The notes below the pieces were generated by a model. The model was not told where the DNA came from. It did not search any database and saw only the letters and a program-made list of their open reading frames with translations. From Rickettsiales bacterium (GTDB lineage: Bacteria > Pseudomonadota > Alphaproteobacteria > Rickettsiales > UBA1997): DNA of 64,000 bases. This document shows, in pieces, positions 1 through 8,594 of the stretch. Each line of letters opens with the position of its first letter. The stretch's first letter is position 1. The DNA lies in the NCBI GenBank assembly GCA_017999675.1, contig JAGNLL010000004.1, positions 29,505 to 93,504 on the forward strand. Reading direction: 5' to 3'. The translations under genes were made by a program, and so were the position numbers.

Positions 1-1456
1 AAGTAGGGCAAGAGCTTGGGAGTGCAGTTGGCAATCCAGTAGTTGGATCAATAGTTGGTGCTAAACTTGGTATTGTAGTAGGTTGACCACTAGGCAATTT
101 GCTTGGAATTGCGATTGGTCTAAAGCTTGGCTGCCCAGTGGGCGCTGCGCTAGGTTTTTTTGACGGATCGGAGCTAGGTTGTACAGTGGGAGACTGACTA
201 GGGTCGGAGCTTGGAGTAGACGTCGGCAATCTACTTGGATCATAAGTAGGCCCTGATACTGGCATCCAAGTAGGCTCTCCAGTTGGAGTAAAACTCGGGC
301 AAAATGTTGGATAACCACTTGGATAATTACTCGGACACTCCGTCATCACGGTAGGATCGCCAGTTGGAATACAAGTAGGGCAAGAAGTTGGGAGTGGCGT
401 TGGTTCTCCAGTAGTTGGATCAACTGTTGGTTCTAAACTTGGTTTAAATGAAGGTGGGTTAGTAGGTGGGTTAGTAGGTCTAACTGTTGGTCTGAAGCTC
501 GGCATTGCAGTTGGAAATCTAGTGGGATTTTTTGATGGTGGAGGTGGTGGTGGGCCAAATCCATCATCATCTAGCCCCATTTCCTCAAAATCACTATCAG
601 GTTTTTGATGATGGGTTAAGTCATGATTGTTATTGAATAAATCAGCCTCCTTGGGCTCCGTCTTTTGTCGCTTTTTTGGCATTGATGTTTCTGCATCAGA
701 GACATCTCTCTCATCTGAGGCCACTCTCTTGCGCTTTGTTTTCTGCTCTCTTGGTGGAAGAGGGGCTAGATGTATTTTGTTCGAATGTTGTGGGGTATTG
801 TTTAGAGGGTCTTTTGCTGAAGTGATGGCATCGTATTTTGTCTCTATCTCGGGACGCTGTTCTTCCGATTCAAGTTTTTGACGCTTTGCTGCTGGCTCTT
901 GTGATGATACAGGTCTTGAAGCTCTTACTTTTTTTCTTGGGGAGGTGTCTTGAATGTCTTCGGGTTTTTCTTCTGCTAAAACTTCACCTAGGTTGTTGGA
1001 ATCATGATGTGGTTTGTCTGTTTTTACTTGCGGTTCTTTTGATAATTCGGGTGCTTTTCTTTTTCTAAGGTTAGTGCTCTCAGATTCTTTCTCTCTGTCG
1101 TTGAGCCTAGTTTTTTTATCTAAATCTAAAAATTCGCTATGATTTTGAGGTGGCGTTAGAACATCAGTAAAATCAAAGTTATTACCTTGAAGAGGATGAT
1201 TAATATCATCGTCTCTACCTCTTTTTTTTCTATCTAAAGTAGGATTTGTAGAGGTGAGATCGTCTTGAGAAGGAAGTTGTAAATCGCTGCTATTTTTCTT
1301 TTCAGTAAAGGCGCTGACAACATTCGCTGAAGCGGCTAAGGCAATTGTTACGATGCTTTTAAAAGCTCTAACAAGATTCCAGCCGCCGCGTTTTGCTTTT
1401 AGTTTCTTCCGCCCAGAGGTTTCTATTTCTTGATCATTCAAAGGCGGTTTCGACAT
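1..1456 (-). CDS. Secreted PT/PS tetrapeptide-repeat protein with NLS-like basic clusters (partial)
   Basis: The frame is open from an ATG at 1456 to the left edge of the window, so about 485 codons are visible and the C-terminus is missing. Residues 16-33 are strongly basic and 34-49 are hydrophobic, ending in VVSA, which looks like a Sec signal peptide with a long n-region. Residues 50-300 look disordered and carry six basic clusters resembling classical nuclear localisation signals: RKKRGR (76), RKRK (131), PRKKVR (173), PAAKRQKLE (188, very close to the c-Myc NLS), KTKRKR (239) and PKKRQK (260). A hexaproline (302-307) precedes a long P-[ST]-x-x repeat with period four from residue 311 to the window edge, with occasional Cys. 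Such repeats are familiar from eukaryotic surface proteins. I recognise no enzyme domain. The gene lies 30 nt after an OMP gene on the same strand. A secreted, possibly host-directed protein is an inference; the reading frame is certain. Confidence 0.8.
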   Translation of the reverse strand, partial: MSKPPLNDQEIETSGRKKLKAKRGGWNLVRAFKSIVTIALAASANVVSAFTEKKNSSDLQLPSQDDLTSTNPTLDRKKRGRDDDINHPLQGNNFDFTDVLTPPQNHSEFLDLDKKTRLNDREKESESTNLRKRKAPELSKEPQVKTDKPHHDSNNLGEVLAEEKPEDIQDTSPRKKVRASRPVSSQEPAAKRQKLESEEQRPEIETKYDAITSAKDPLNNTPQHSNKIHLAPLPPREQKTKRKRVASDERDVSDAETSMPKKRQKTEPKEADLFNNNHDLTHHQKPDSDFEEMGLDDDGFGPPPPPPSKNPTRFPTAMPSFRPTVRPTNPPTNPPSFKPSLEPTVDPTTGEPTPLPTSCPTCIPTGDPTVMTECPSNYPSGYPTFCPSFTPTGEPTWMPVSGPTYDPSRLPTSTPSSDPSQSPTVQPSSDPSKKPSAAPTGQPSFRPIAIPSKLPSGQPTTIPSLAPTIDPTTGLPTALPSSCPT

Positions 1457-1486
1457 TTATTCAAATTTGCAAGAGAGTGTTTTGTA

Positions 1487-2248
1487 TTAGAAGTTGTAAG
1501 CGATTCCGGCTTTGTAAATATTCAAATCAGTTTTGTAGTAGCCAAGATATTTAACGCCATTGGTTAAAAATGTTTTAGCCAAAAAACTTTCGCGGTTATA
1601 TTCGGCGTTGAAAGAGAAATTATCGTTACATCTGATTTTTAATCCCGCTCCGTAGTACCAATCATTTGCGCTGGCATCTCTTAAAAATGTTTTGCTGCTG
1701 GTGTGATTTTTTGTTCTGTAGGCAATGTTGTTGTAGCCGCCGGTTAAGTATGGAGCAAATCTGCCGATGTCGTAGCCAATGTCAGTTCTAATTCCGTAGC
1801 GATTTGAAATGTCTATGCTTGAACGATCGTTTTTACCAGTTTCTGAAATTTTAGTATTATTGCGCTCAAAAAATACTCCCGGAGCAATAAAAATTCCGTT
1901 AAAGTTGAAAGCATATTTGTAGCTAATCGAGCCCCCAATGCCTTGGTTTTGAAAAGATGGCTTTCTGTTTACGGGTTCTGGATTGGTGTTTCTGGTGTAT
2001 CTCTCATTAAATTCACCTTGGGTGTAGGTCACATCAAAATTAACGTAATGACCTTGAGTTTTTGAGTTGGAGTTATTTTTGGATGTTTTTACTTCAGGCG
2101 CTGATGCGACTTCTGCGAGAGTTTCGGATTCAACATTGCTACTCTTGATAGGATTAGACTTTTTATTTTTACTAGTTTTTGCCTGAGCTGATGTTGAAAA
2201 AATACTTAAAATAACAAGCGCGAAAGCGAGAGTAGAAAACCTTTTCAT
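1487..2248 (-). CDS. Outer membrane beta-barrel protein
   Basis: This 253-residue protein has an N-terminal signal peptide (hydrophobic core about residues 7-19, cleavage after AQA) followed by a Lys/Ser/Asn-rich linker of about 45 residues. From about residue 65 there are alternating amphipathic segments typical of an 8-stranded OmpA/Omp25-like barrel, and the chain ends in the classic C-terminal Phe (IAYNF) recognised by the BAM machinery. Segments such as GIGGSISYKYAF and AGIAYNF fit the opacity/porin-like OMP superfamily. It is expected in the outer membrane; ligand and role are unknown. It lies between an MFS gene and the PT-repeat protein gene on the same strand and may be co-transcribed with the latter. 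Confidence 0.75.
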   Translation of the reverse strand: MKRFSTLAFALVILSIFSTSAQAKTSKNKKSNPIKSSNVESETLAEVASAPEVKTSKNNSNSKTQGHYVNFDVTYTQGEFNERYTRNTNPEPVNRKPSFQNQGIGGSISYKYAFNFNGIFIAPGVFFERNNTKISETGKNDRSSIDISNRYGIRTDIGYDIGRFAPYLTGGYNNIAYRTKNHTSSKTFLRDASANDWYYGAGLKIRCNDNFSFNAEYNRESFLAKTFLTNGVKYLGYYKTDLNIYKAGIAYNF

Positions 2249-2329
2249 TGTTGAGAAAATTTAAGTTGTTGGGGGGAGATTTCGATTTAAAAAAAAATCG
2301 AAGCAAAGAAGCAATAATATTCTCACCAT

Positions 2330-3475
2330 TTATTTTTTCTTTTCGTAAATGACCAAAAAAGTTAGATAAGAAACGCAACTTAAAACCATCGTGATCGGAA
2401 ATCCGACAGCGTCAAAAATGTGAAATAAAAGCCCGCCAACTAAGCTGCCAGAAATTGCTCCAATTGATCCAACTAATTGAAAAGTTGCATTTGCCGCAAC
2501 CAATTTTGATTTGGCGTAATCGTCGTTACTAACCTTAAAAACCGACACGTAAATACAGGCAATAAAAACGCCAAAAGTAAAATAAGTGCCAAGTAAAAAG
2601 TGATAATTGTGAATAAAAATAATCGCTAAAAAGCAGCAAAGGCAGCCCAAAAAACCAAGGTTAATTAGTTGGTAAGGATTCCATTTTTTTAGCGCAAAAC
2701 CCACCCAAACATCGCAAAATCCGCTAAACATGTAGGCGCTAATTAAAAGGCCGGCGGCCTCGTAGCTAAGGCCAATTTTTACGCCAAAAATTACGCTAAA
2801 AGTGAGAAGAAGATAAGTTTGAAAATCGAGAAAAAACCGCGCCAAAAAAATGCGCGGATTGGTTTTGAAGAAATCTTTTAAACTGATGCGCTGTGATTCT
2901 AGCTGAGGTTGCGGTTTGTTTTTTAAAGGCAGCAAACAAAAGAAAGAGGCAATTGCCAAAGTGGCAGAAATTAAAAAAGACAAATAATTTTCAGCGCCGC
3001 TAAAGCTTGCAATTACTGGCCCCAAGGCAATTCCAGCTGAAATGGCCATGCTAAAAATTCCTAAAGCAACGCCGCGCTGATTGTTTTCTAAAAGCATGTT
3101 AAGCCAAGACTGGCGCGTGATTACGTAAATAAACCACAGGCTTCCCATTACAAAAGCTAACACCGCCCACAGGTAAAAATTTTGGTAGAAAAAAATTGTT
3201 AAAATAATGGCGGCGTAGCAAAAAACCGAAAATTTTAGCGTTCGCATCATTGTTAGTCGTGCGACAATTTTGCTTAAGAAAAACGACGTTAAAATGCCGC
3301 CAAGGATGTCGAGTGTGAAGGCTATTCCAATCAGAGAACCACTAACTCCGTGCTTGTTTAAAATGGTGGGAAAGGTGACTAAATTTATTCCCAAAGTGGC
3401 GGCAAAAAGAAAAACGCTTAAAAACAAAAAATTGAGTTCGCGCGAAAAAACCAGCTGTTGTAAAAATTTTGGCAT
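2330..3475 (-). CDS. MFS transporter
   Basis: This 381-residue integral membrane protein has about 12 hydrophobic segments throughout. The first half shows the MFS arrangement of a short cytoplasmic N-terminus, then TM1-TM2 and a basic loop (LSKIVARLTMMRTLK, about residues 66-80). Long hydrophobic segments with small residues, such as the run ending in IALGPVIASFSG around residue 160, fit TM5 of the superfamily. The length is typical of small drug or metabolite MFS carriers. The substrate cannot be inferred. The start ATG at 3475 is the first Met before the first membrane-proximal segment, and the gene is divergent from the pseudopilin gene. Confidence 0.75.
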   Translation of the reverse strand: MPKFLQQLVFSRELNFLFLSVFLFAATLGINLVTFPTILNKHGVSGSLIGIAFTLDILGGILTSFFLSKIVARLTMMRTLKFSVFCYAAIILTIFFYQNFYLWAVLAFVMGSLWFIYVITRQSWLNMLLENNQRGVALGIFSMAISAGIALGPVIASFSGAENYLSFLISATLAIASFFCLLPLKNKPQPQLESQRISLKDFFKTNPRIFLARFFLDFQTYLLLTFSVIFGVKIGLSYEAAGLLISAYMFSGFCDVWVGFALKKWNPYQLINLGFLGCLCCFLAIIFIHNYHFLLGTYFTFGVFIACIYVSVFKVSNDDYAKSKLVAANATFQLVGSIGAISGSLVGGLLFHIFDAVGFPITMVLSCVSYLTFLVIYEKKK

Positions 3476-3581
3476 TTGAAGTGTTTTTAAAATCTCTTTT
3501 AAAGAATTGAGCGGAATCGCTGTTGCAAATGACGATGTGGATTTTGTTTAATGGTTGAAGTCAAAAAAATATAAAAAATTT

Positions 3582-5420
3582 ATGAAAAAACTCTTCCGCA
3601 AAAAGCTTCGTGCCTTTTCTTTAATCGAGCTTTCCGTCGTAATTTTAGTCATTGGAATTTTAGTTGCTGGCGTTGCTGGTGGCTCAAAATTGATTACTAC
3701 TTTTCGCCTGCAATCAGCGCAAACTCTCACTTTGAGTTCGCCTGTTGCAACAACCAAAGGTTTGGTTTTGTGGTTAGAATCTTCAATGCCAGAAAGTTTT
3801 TTAAGTGCTGAAACCGAAGATGGATCTCAACTAACAAAATGGCTCGATCGCAACCCTCAAGCCACCACAAAATTTTCAGCCAACGCAACTGCCTCAGCTG
3901 GCATTACCTTCAAAGCCAAAAGCAATATTTACGATTTACCGGCGGTTTATTTTAACGGTTCAAGCGCTGCGGTTTTTACACTTTCGAATGGCATTGCTAA
4001 TGCGGTAATCAATACACCAGACAATGCTTACACTTTTTTTATTGTGGCAAAATTGGATGATGATTCTGCCTCAACTGTAAAAACAATTTTCTCCAATGGT
4101 GGTGCGGCTGGTTGGGGATATGGTGTTAGTGGATCTCAAGGTTCAAGAAGCAGAAGATTAATTTTTGCCGGCGCAACTGACGTGACGAGCGCAACTGCAA
4201 ATGCCACAACAAATGTTGAGGTTGTTTCTGCTAGCTACACTGGCGGGGCAGGTGGTTCGCTACAATTATTTACCAATGGTGTAGGTGCTGCCGGAACTGG
4301 AGAGGCTGGAACTGCCGAAACTTTAAGCGCTTCAATTGCAACCGCGCAAACTCCGACTACTGCTTTTTACATTGGAAACAAATCATCTGCAGCTCCTTGG
4401 ACTGGGCAGGTTGCTGAAATAATTATTTTCAACAGATCTCTCTCAACCAAAGAAAGAAACCAAATCGAACTTTATTTGGGTCAGAAATATGGCATTAAAA
4501 CTGCGGCAACTGGGAATGTTGATGGCTGTCCAGTTAACGTAGCTGGTGTGTTAACTACTCACGTAAGTGAAGGATCATCAACTTTCAATTGCTTGGCTGC
4601 TGGCTACAGTGGAAGTGTTCCCTACACTTGTAGCGGATCTACTTTGACTACGAGTACAATTTGCGGAGTTGCTCAATGCACGATTACTGGGCAAACTGGA
4701 ATTACTGATGGTACTGCAGTTGCATACGGAACAACTTCGAGAACGTGCGATGCTGGTTTTACTGGAAGTGTCACTTACAATTCTTGTGCTGGTGCTGCTG
4801 CTGTGGTGACCAATAATACTTGTACTCCGATCACTTGCCCTGTTAGTGGTGTTACTGGATTAAGTGGTACTGTAAATTATGGGACTACTTCAAAAGCTTG
4901 TAATGCTGGCTACACTGGAACTGTTAACTATACTTGTAGTGCTGGAGGGGTATTTAATTACGTAAGTGGAACTTGTACTCTGGTGACTTGTACTGTCAGT
5001 GGTGTTACTGGATTAAGCGGTACTGTAAATTATGGAACTACTTCAAAAAGTTGTAATGCTGGCTACACTGGAACTATTAACTATACTTGTAGTTCTGGAG
5101 GAGCATTTAATTATGTGAGTGGGACTTGCACAGCGATTCCTGGACATTGGGTTCTGGAAAGTAGCAACGTTTACTCATCTATAGGATATGGTCAATATGG
5201 GACATCAGATGTTTGCGAGAGTTCCTACAATGGAAAGTATGCTATTGTAACTGGAGGTGTTTCAACTTCTGGTCCAAACATATCGGCGAGTGGTGGAAAT
5301 CACTTAGCATTTCCGCAAACCTGTTATTGCACCACAAATGGTTGCAGTCCGGTTTGTTCTGGATCTTATACCTTTATGAGTAGTATGCCAATGTATGCCT
5401 ACAAGTGTGTTTACCCTTAA
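3582..5420 (+). CDS. Pseudopilin-like adhesin with LamG-like and Cys-rich Sushi-like modules
   Basis: About 612 residues. I place the start at ATG 3582 rather than a TTG at 3555. The N-terminus is a type IV prepilin/pseudopilin signal: a basic leader, then AFSLIELSVVILVIGILVAG with Glu at position 5 of the mature helix, suggesting processing by a prepilin peptidase and inner-membrane assembly. Residues about 60-310 resemble a LamG/concanavalin-like sandwich (ending QIELYLGQKYGI). Residues about 315-520 are Cys-rich modules with the spacing C...YGTTS..CNAGYTGT..YTC, reminiscent of Sushi/CCP repeats; the last two are almost identical 51-residue units. A final unique Cys-rich domain follows. It is too long for a structural pilin, so a surface adhesin is more likely. 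It is single and divergently transcribed from the MFS gene; no other pilus genes are in the window. Confidence 0.7.
   Translation: MKKLFRKKLRAFSLIELSVVILVIGILVAGVAGGSKLITTFRLQSAQTLTLSSPVATTKGLVLWLESSMPESFLSAETEDGSQLTKWLDRNPQATTKFSANATASAGITFKAKSNIYDLPAVYFNGSSAAVFTLSNGIANAVINTPDNAYTFFIVAKLDDDSASTVKTIFSNGGAAGWGYGVSGSQGSRSRRLIFAGATDVTSATANATTNVEVVSASYTGGAGGSLQLFTNGVGAAGTGEAGTAETLSASIATAQTPTTAFYIGNKSSAAPWTGQVAEIIIFNRSLSTKERNQIELYLGQKYGIKTAATGNVDGCPVNVAGVLTTHVSEGSSTFNCLAAGYSGSVPYTCSGSTLTTSTICGVAQCTITGQTGITDGTAVAYGTTSRTCDAGFTGSVTYNSCAGAAAVVTNNTCTPITCPVSGVTGLSGTVNYGTTSKACNAGYTGTVNYTCSAGGVFNYVSGTCTLVTCTVSGVTGLSGTVNYGTTSKSCNAGYTGTINYTCSSGGAFNYVSGTCTAIPGHWVLESSNVYSSIGYGQYGTSDVCESSYNGKYAIVTGGVSTSGPNISASGGNHLAFPQTCYCTTNGCSPVCSGSYTFMSSMPMYAYKCVYP
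4833..5138 (+). repeat. Tandem 153-bp coding repeat (two near-identical copies)
   Basis: Units 4833-4985 and 4986-5138 are direct repeats differing at scattered positions and encode two consecutive 51-residue Cys-rich modules of the pseudopilin-like protein. More diverged relatives of the same module precede them (about 4500-4830). The high nucleotide identity implies a recent duplication or ongoing homogenisation. Confidence 0.85.
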
Positions 5421-5581
5421 AATCTCTGAAGTTTTGAAGACAACCTTGTGGCTGTAACTTTATACACAATTTCCAGCGCAACTCATCGCTACCTAGTTTA
5501 GGAAGGCAAAGAGAGCTTTGCTTTAAAAAATGACGTCACCGCAATTAGCCTGCCAGAATTAATCGAAAAAATTTAAGCAAA

Positions 5582-7495
5582 ATGCCTAACTCAAAAACTC
5601 CTCTACTCGACCAAGTTAAAACCCCAGCCGACTTAAAAAAATTCTCTCTCCCCGAAATCAAACAAATTTCTGATGAGCTGCGCCTAGCCACAATTTCTGC
5701 GGTGTCGCAAACTGGCGGGCATTTGGGCGCTGGCCTTGGTGTTGTCGAAATTACAACCGCGCTGCACTACGTTTTTGACACGCCGCACGATAAAGTTATT
5801 TGGGATGTTGGTCACCAAGCTTACCCACACAAAATTTTAACTGGGCGTCGCGAGCGTATGAACACTATTCGCCAAGCGGGTGGGCTTTCGGGTTTTACAA
5901 AAAGAAGTGAAAGTGAGTTTGACGTTTTTGGGGCAGGGCACAGCTCTACGTCTATCTCGGCAGCACTTGGTATTTCAGTTGCTAAAAAATTTAAAAAAGA
6001 AAAATCACACGTAATTGCGGTGATTGGTGATGGCTCAATGTCGGCGGGCATGGCTTATGAGGCCATGAATAACGCGGGTGCTTTGGAAGACGAATTTTTT
6101 CACGACAATCGTTTGATCGTAATTTTAAACGACAACGACATGTCCATTGCACCGCCAACTGGTGCAATGTCGCATTATTTTTCGCGACTTGCTGCGTCAA
6201 AATCTTACTTAAAAATTCGCGATTTGGGCAAAAAACTTTCCGACAAATTGCCCGAATCACTTTCGCGTTTTCCGCGCAAATTTGAAAAGGCGGCGAAGGA
6301 ATGGTGGATGGGTGGCAACATTTTTGAAGAGATGGGCTTTTATTACATCGGTCCAATTGATGGGCACGATTTAGATGTGCTGGTGCCGATTTTACAAAAT
6401 ATTCAGGCCGATCATTCAACCGATCCAATCCTTATTCACTGCGTGACGGAGAAGGGTCGCGGCTATGTTGAGACGATGAAATCGGACGATAAATTGCACG
6501 CTGTGGCAAAATTTAATCCGCTAACCGGCGAGCAAGAAAAGGCCGTGGCGGCTTATCCAAGCTATTCAAAAATTTTCGGAAAACGTTTGTCGGAATTAGC
6601 AAAAAAAGATGAATCAATTTTAGCAATTACCGCCGCAATGCCTGGTGGAACTGGCTTAGATGTGTTTGCCAAAGATCACCCAAAAAATATTTTTGACGTT
6701 GGCATTGCCGAACAACATGCCGTCACATTTGCCGCTGGTCTTGCCACAGAAGGCCTCAAGCCATTTGCTGCAATCTACTCAACTTTTTTACAACGCGCCT
6801 ACGACCAAGTTGTGCACGATGTAGCAATTCAAAAATTGCCGGTGCGTTTTGCCATTGATCGCGCTGGGTTTGTTGGTGCTGATGGCCCGACTCACGCGGG
6901 CTCGTTCGACATTGCCTACCTAATTAATTTGCCAGATTTTGTTTTAATGGCGGCATCCGACGGGCAAGAATTGGTGAAAATGGTTAACACCGCACACGCA
7001 ATTAACGACCGTCCAAGCGCTTTTAGATTTCCGCGCGGTAATGCCACAGCAGAAATAAATTTTGCTGACGACGAAGTTTTAGAAATTGGAAAGGCGCGCG
7101 TGATGCAAAGTGGTTCAAGAGTTGCGGTGATTTCTTACGGAACAATTTTGAGTAATGCGCAAGCTGCGGCAAAAATTTTAGAAGAAGAAAATTCGTTAAA
7201 AATAACTTTAGTGGATGCGCGATTCGCCAAACCTTTTGACGAAAAATTATTTATTGATCTTGCCAAAACTCACGAAGCAATAATCACAATCGAAGAAGGT
7301 TCAATTGGCGGATTTGGCTCGGCTGTAGGGCAATTTCTTTCTTCAAATGGATTGCTCGACGGCACGTGCAAATTTCGTTCACTAGTAATGTCTGACAAAT
7401 TTATTGAACAAAATTCACAAGCAAAAATGCAGGACGAGGCGGGGCTTGGGGTTAGTGATGTTTTGAGAAGTGTGAGAAATTTATTAAAAATTTAA
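5582..7495 (+). CDS. dxs: 1-deoxy-D-xylulose-5-phosphate synthase
   Basis: This 637-residue protein has the usual length for DXS. It condenses pyruvate and glyceraldehyde-3-phosphate to DXP, the first step of the MEP isoprenoid pathway, using thiamine diphosphate. Visible hallmarks are the N-terminal [17 protein letters not shown] block, the ThDP/Mg-binding [18 protein letters not shown] around residue 150, the [13 protein letters not shown] loop, and the transketolase pyrimidine-domain signature [15 protein letters not shown] near residue 375. ATG 5582 starts the conserved N-terminal region. It fits with the polyprenyl synthase gene elsewhere in the window, which uses the isoprenoid precursors. 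Confidence 0.97.
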   Translation: MPNSKTPLLDQVKTPADLKKFSLPEIKQISDELRLATISAVSQTGGHLGAGLGVVEITTALHYVFDTPHDKVIWDVGHQAYPHKILTGRRERMNTIRQAGGLSGFTKRSESEFDVFGAGHSSTSISAALGISVAKKFKKEKSHVIAVIGDGSMSAGMAYEAMNNAGALEDEFFHDNRLIVILNDNDMSIAPPTGAMSHYFSRLAASKSYLKIRDLGKKLSDKLPESLSRFPRKFEKAAKEWWMGGNIFEEMGFYYIGPIDGHDLDVLVPILQNIQADHSTDPILIHCVTEKGRGYVETMKSDDKLHAVAKFNPLTGEQEKAVAAYPSYSKIFGKRLSELAKKDESILAITAAMPGGTGLDVFAKDHPKNIFDVGIAEQHAVTFAAGLATEGLKPFAAIYSTFLQRAYDQVVHDVAIQKLPVRFAIDRAGFVGADGPTHAGSFDIAYLINLPDFVLMAASDGQELVKMVNTAHAINDRPSAFRFPRGNATAEINFADDEVLEIGKARVMQSGSRVAVISYGTILSNAQAAAKILEEENSLKITLVDARFAKPFDEKLFIDLAKTHEAIITIEEGSIGGFGSAVGQFLSSNGLLDGTCKFRSLVMSDKFIEQNSQAKMQDEAGLGVSDVLRSVRNLLKI

Positions 7496-7508
7496 AATTT
7501 GTGTCCGG

Positions 7509-7901
7509 TTAAAAAATAAGCTTAACCGGATATTTCGCCAATTTTTTGTCGGCAGAAATTATGGTTAGTTGGTTGTTTAAGGCTTGGGCGACTAGTAAGC
7601 GATCGAAGAGGTCAGAGTGAATTTTTGGCAAGGTGGTTTCGCCTTCGATGTCTTCTTGGGTGAGGTTTAAAAGTTCAATGCCGCTGGCGATTCTAAGCTC
7701 TTTGAAGTAGTGAATGATTGGTTTTTTTAGGCTGGTGATTTTTTGTTTTTGGTTTTGTTGGCTTAGTTCAAGTTGTGAAACGGTGCTGATGTAGGTGGTT
7801 GATCCTCTTTCCATCAAAGCCTCGCGGGCGGTTTGTGAAAGTTTTTTGTCGTCGTTTAAAAGCCACAAATAGGCTTCGGTGTCGAGAAGATATTTTGTCA
7901 T
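7509..7901 (-). CDS. PIN-domain toxin, VapC-like
   Basis: This 130-residue protein has PIN-domain nuclease features: N-terminal YLLDTEAYLWLL with the first catalytic Asp, a central Glu region (TVSQLELSQQ), and the C-terminal HSDLFDRLLVAQALNNQLTIISADKKLAKYPV with the HxDPFDR-like motif and further acidic residues. PIN toxins of this family cleave RNA. Its start overlaps the upstream antitoxin stop by 4 nt (ATGA), indicating translational coupling. A short inverted repeat (7504-7529) overlaps its stop codon. Confidence 0.85.
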   Translation of the reverse strand: MTKYLLDTEAYLWLLNDDKKLSQTAREALMERGSTTYISTVSQLELSQQNQKQKITSLKKPIIHYFKELRIASGIELLNLTQEDIEGETTLPKIHSDLFDRLLVAQALNNQLTIISADKKLAKYPVKLIF

Positions 7902-8167
7902 TTTTTTGCTGGTTTTTTTGAAGAGAGGCTGTTTTTGCCGATGATTTTTGTGATTTCTTTAACTGTATTTTGGTAGCTGTTTTCTTCGCTGGTTTTTTTG
8001 TTGTTTGCGCCAAATTTTACCCGACTTCTGCTGGCCGATTTTATGGCAGTAATTTGCGCAACAGGAACGTTGTAGCTACATATTGTGACTGGCTCGCCGC
8101 TTTGAATTGCTAAGTTAATGTAGTAAGAAAGATTGGCTTTGATTTCGCTGATATTTACGGAAGTCAT
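7898..8167 (-). CDS. Antitoxin, Phd/YefM family
   Basis: This 89-residue protein starts MTSVNISEIKANLSYYINLA and continues GEPVTICSYNVPVAQITAI, the typical Phd/YefM DNA-binding fold. The C-terminal Lys/Ser-rich half would be the disordered toxin-neutralising tail. It lies directly upstream of and overlaps the PIN toxin gene. A 19-bp palindrome about 90 bp upstream is a candidate operator for the autoregulation usual in this family. Confidence 0.8.
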   Translation of the reverse strand: MTSVNISEIKANLSYYINLAIQSGEPVTICSYNVPVAQITAIKSASRSRVKFGANNKKTSEENSYQNTVKEITKIIGKNSLSSKKPAKK

Positions 8168-8209
8168 TTGGATGAAAAAATGAAGTTAAGATTTAGAAAT
8201 GTTGGTCAT

Positions 8210-8246
8210 AAAGTTGGTCAAGTTGTTAGTCAAGTTGTTGGTCAAA
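8210..8246. repeat. Three 12-bp direct repeats upstream of the toxin-antitoxin pair
   Basis: A 12-bp unit of the form gttgttggtcaa occurs three times in tandem with one or two differences, between the antitoxin start (8167) and the palindrome at 8259. It could be an iteron-like regulator binding site or a simple slippage repeat. Confidence 0.6.
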
Positions 8247-8258
8247 CACTGGGACAAC

Positions 8259-8277
8259 TTTGCACACGGTGTGCAAA
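8259..8277. promoter_or_regulatory. 19-bp palindrome, candidate TA operator
   Basis: tttgcacac-g-gtgtgcaaa is a perfect inverted repeat with a single central base. It lies about 90 bp upstream of the antitoxin start. Antitoxins of this class usually bind palindromes near their promoter, so an operator role is plausible but inferred. Confidence 0.45.
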
Positions 8278-8297
8278 ATGTTTTTTTGAAAAAAATT

Positions 8298-8417
8298 GAG
8301 TGTGCGAATAACCGCCCCCAGCCCCTCCTTGAAAAGGAGGGGCTTTAGTTCTGAAGTTTGAGGTCAAGTACTCCCCTCCTTTTCAAGGAGGGGTTGGGGG
8401 TGGTTATTCACACACTC
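8298..8417. repeat. Composite palindromic element, family A, copy 1
   Basis: The two outer arms (gaataaccgcccccagcccc and its complement) flank a variable spacer, and each arm contains its own hairpin of the type cccctcctt/aaggagggg. Five more copies occur in the window. It lies between the toxin-antitoxin promoter region and the SRP RNA gene. Reading through it in frame gives a false N-terminal extension of dnaX. Confidence 0.9.
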
Positions 8418-8484
8418 GTATTTGAAATAAAAAACCCAGATTCTTCCTTGAATAATTCACCCCTTCGTTTCAAAATTTCTTCTG

Positions 8485-8566
8485 GTGAGAGCGGGCGGTT
8501 TTCTTGCTTAGCGGGTCAGGTTCGAAAGAAAGCAGCTCAAGGCTTGTTGGATCGGGTCGCTCTCAC
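8485..8566 (+). ncRNA. ffs: Signal recognition particle RNA (4.5S type)
   Basis: The stretch contains the near-invariant SRP domain IV core, gggtcaggttcgaaagaaag followed by cagctcaaggc, matching the bacterial GGTCAGGTCCGGAAGGAAGCAGCC consensus with a GAAA (GNRA) tetraloop. The ends pair perfectly (gtgagagcg at 8485 with cgctctcac at 8558), giving an 82-nt hairpin. The RNA binds Ffh and guides co-translational membrane targeting. It sits just upstream of dnaX, a common location for ffs. Exact ends could differ by a few bases. Confidence 0.9.
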
Positions 8567-8594
8567 TTATTTACTCCCTCATTTTTCCCCTCCA

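Noticed and set aside
4500..5138. CRISPR-like array in the pseudopilin gene
   Set aside because: The 153-bp units are in frame, coding, and nearly identical throughout, so they are duplicated protein modules.
5421..5581. Short frame ending [22 protein letters not shown] before dxs, resembling the tail of an aminoacyl-tRNA synthetase
   Set aside because: Only about 24 codons after a stop, with no start and no recognisable domain. It could be a remnant, but it is too short to call even as a pseudogene.
8358..8594. N-terminal extension of dnaX
   Set aside because: The sequence is a palindromic repeat followed by the SRP RNA gene; DnaX similarity begins only at the ATG at 8595.
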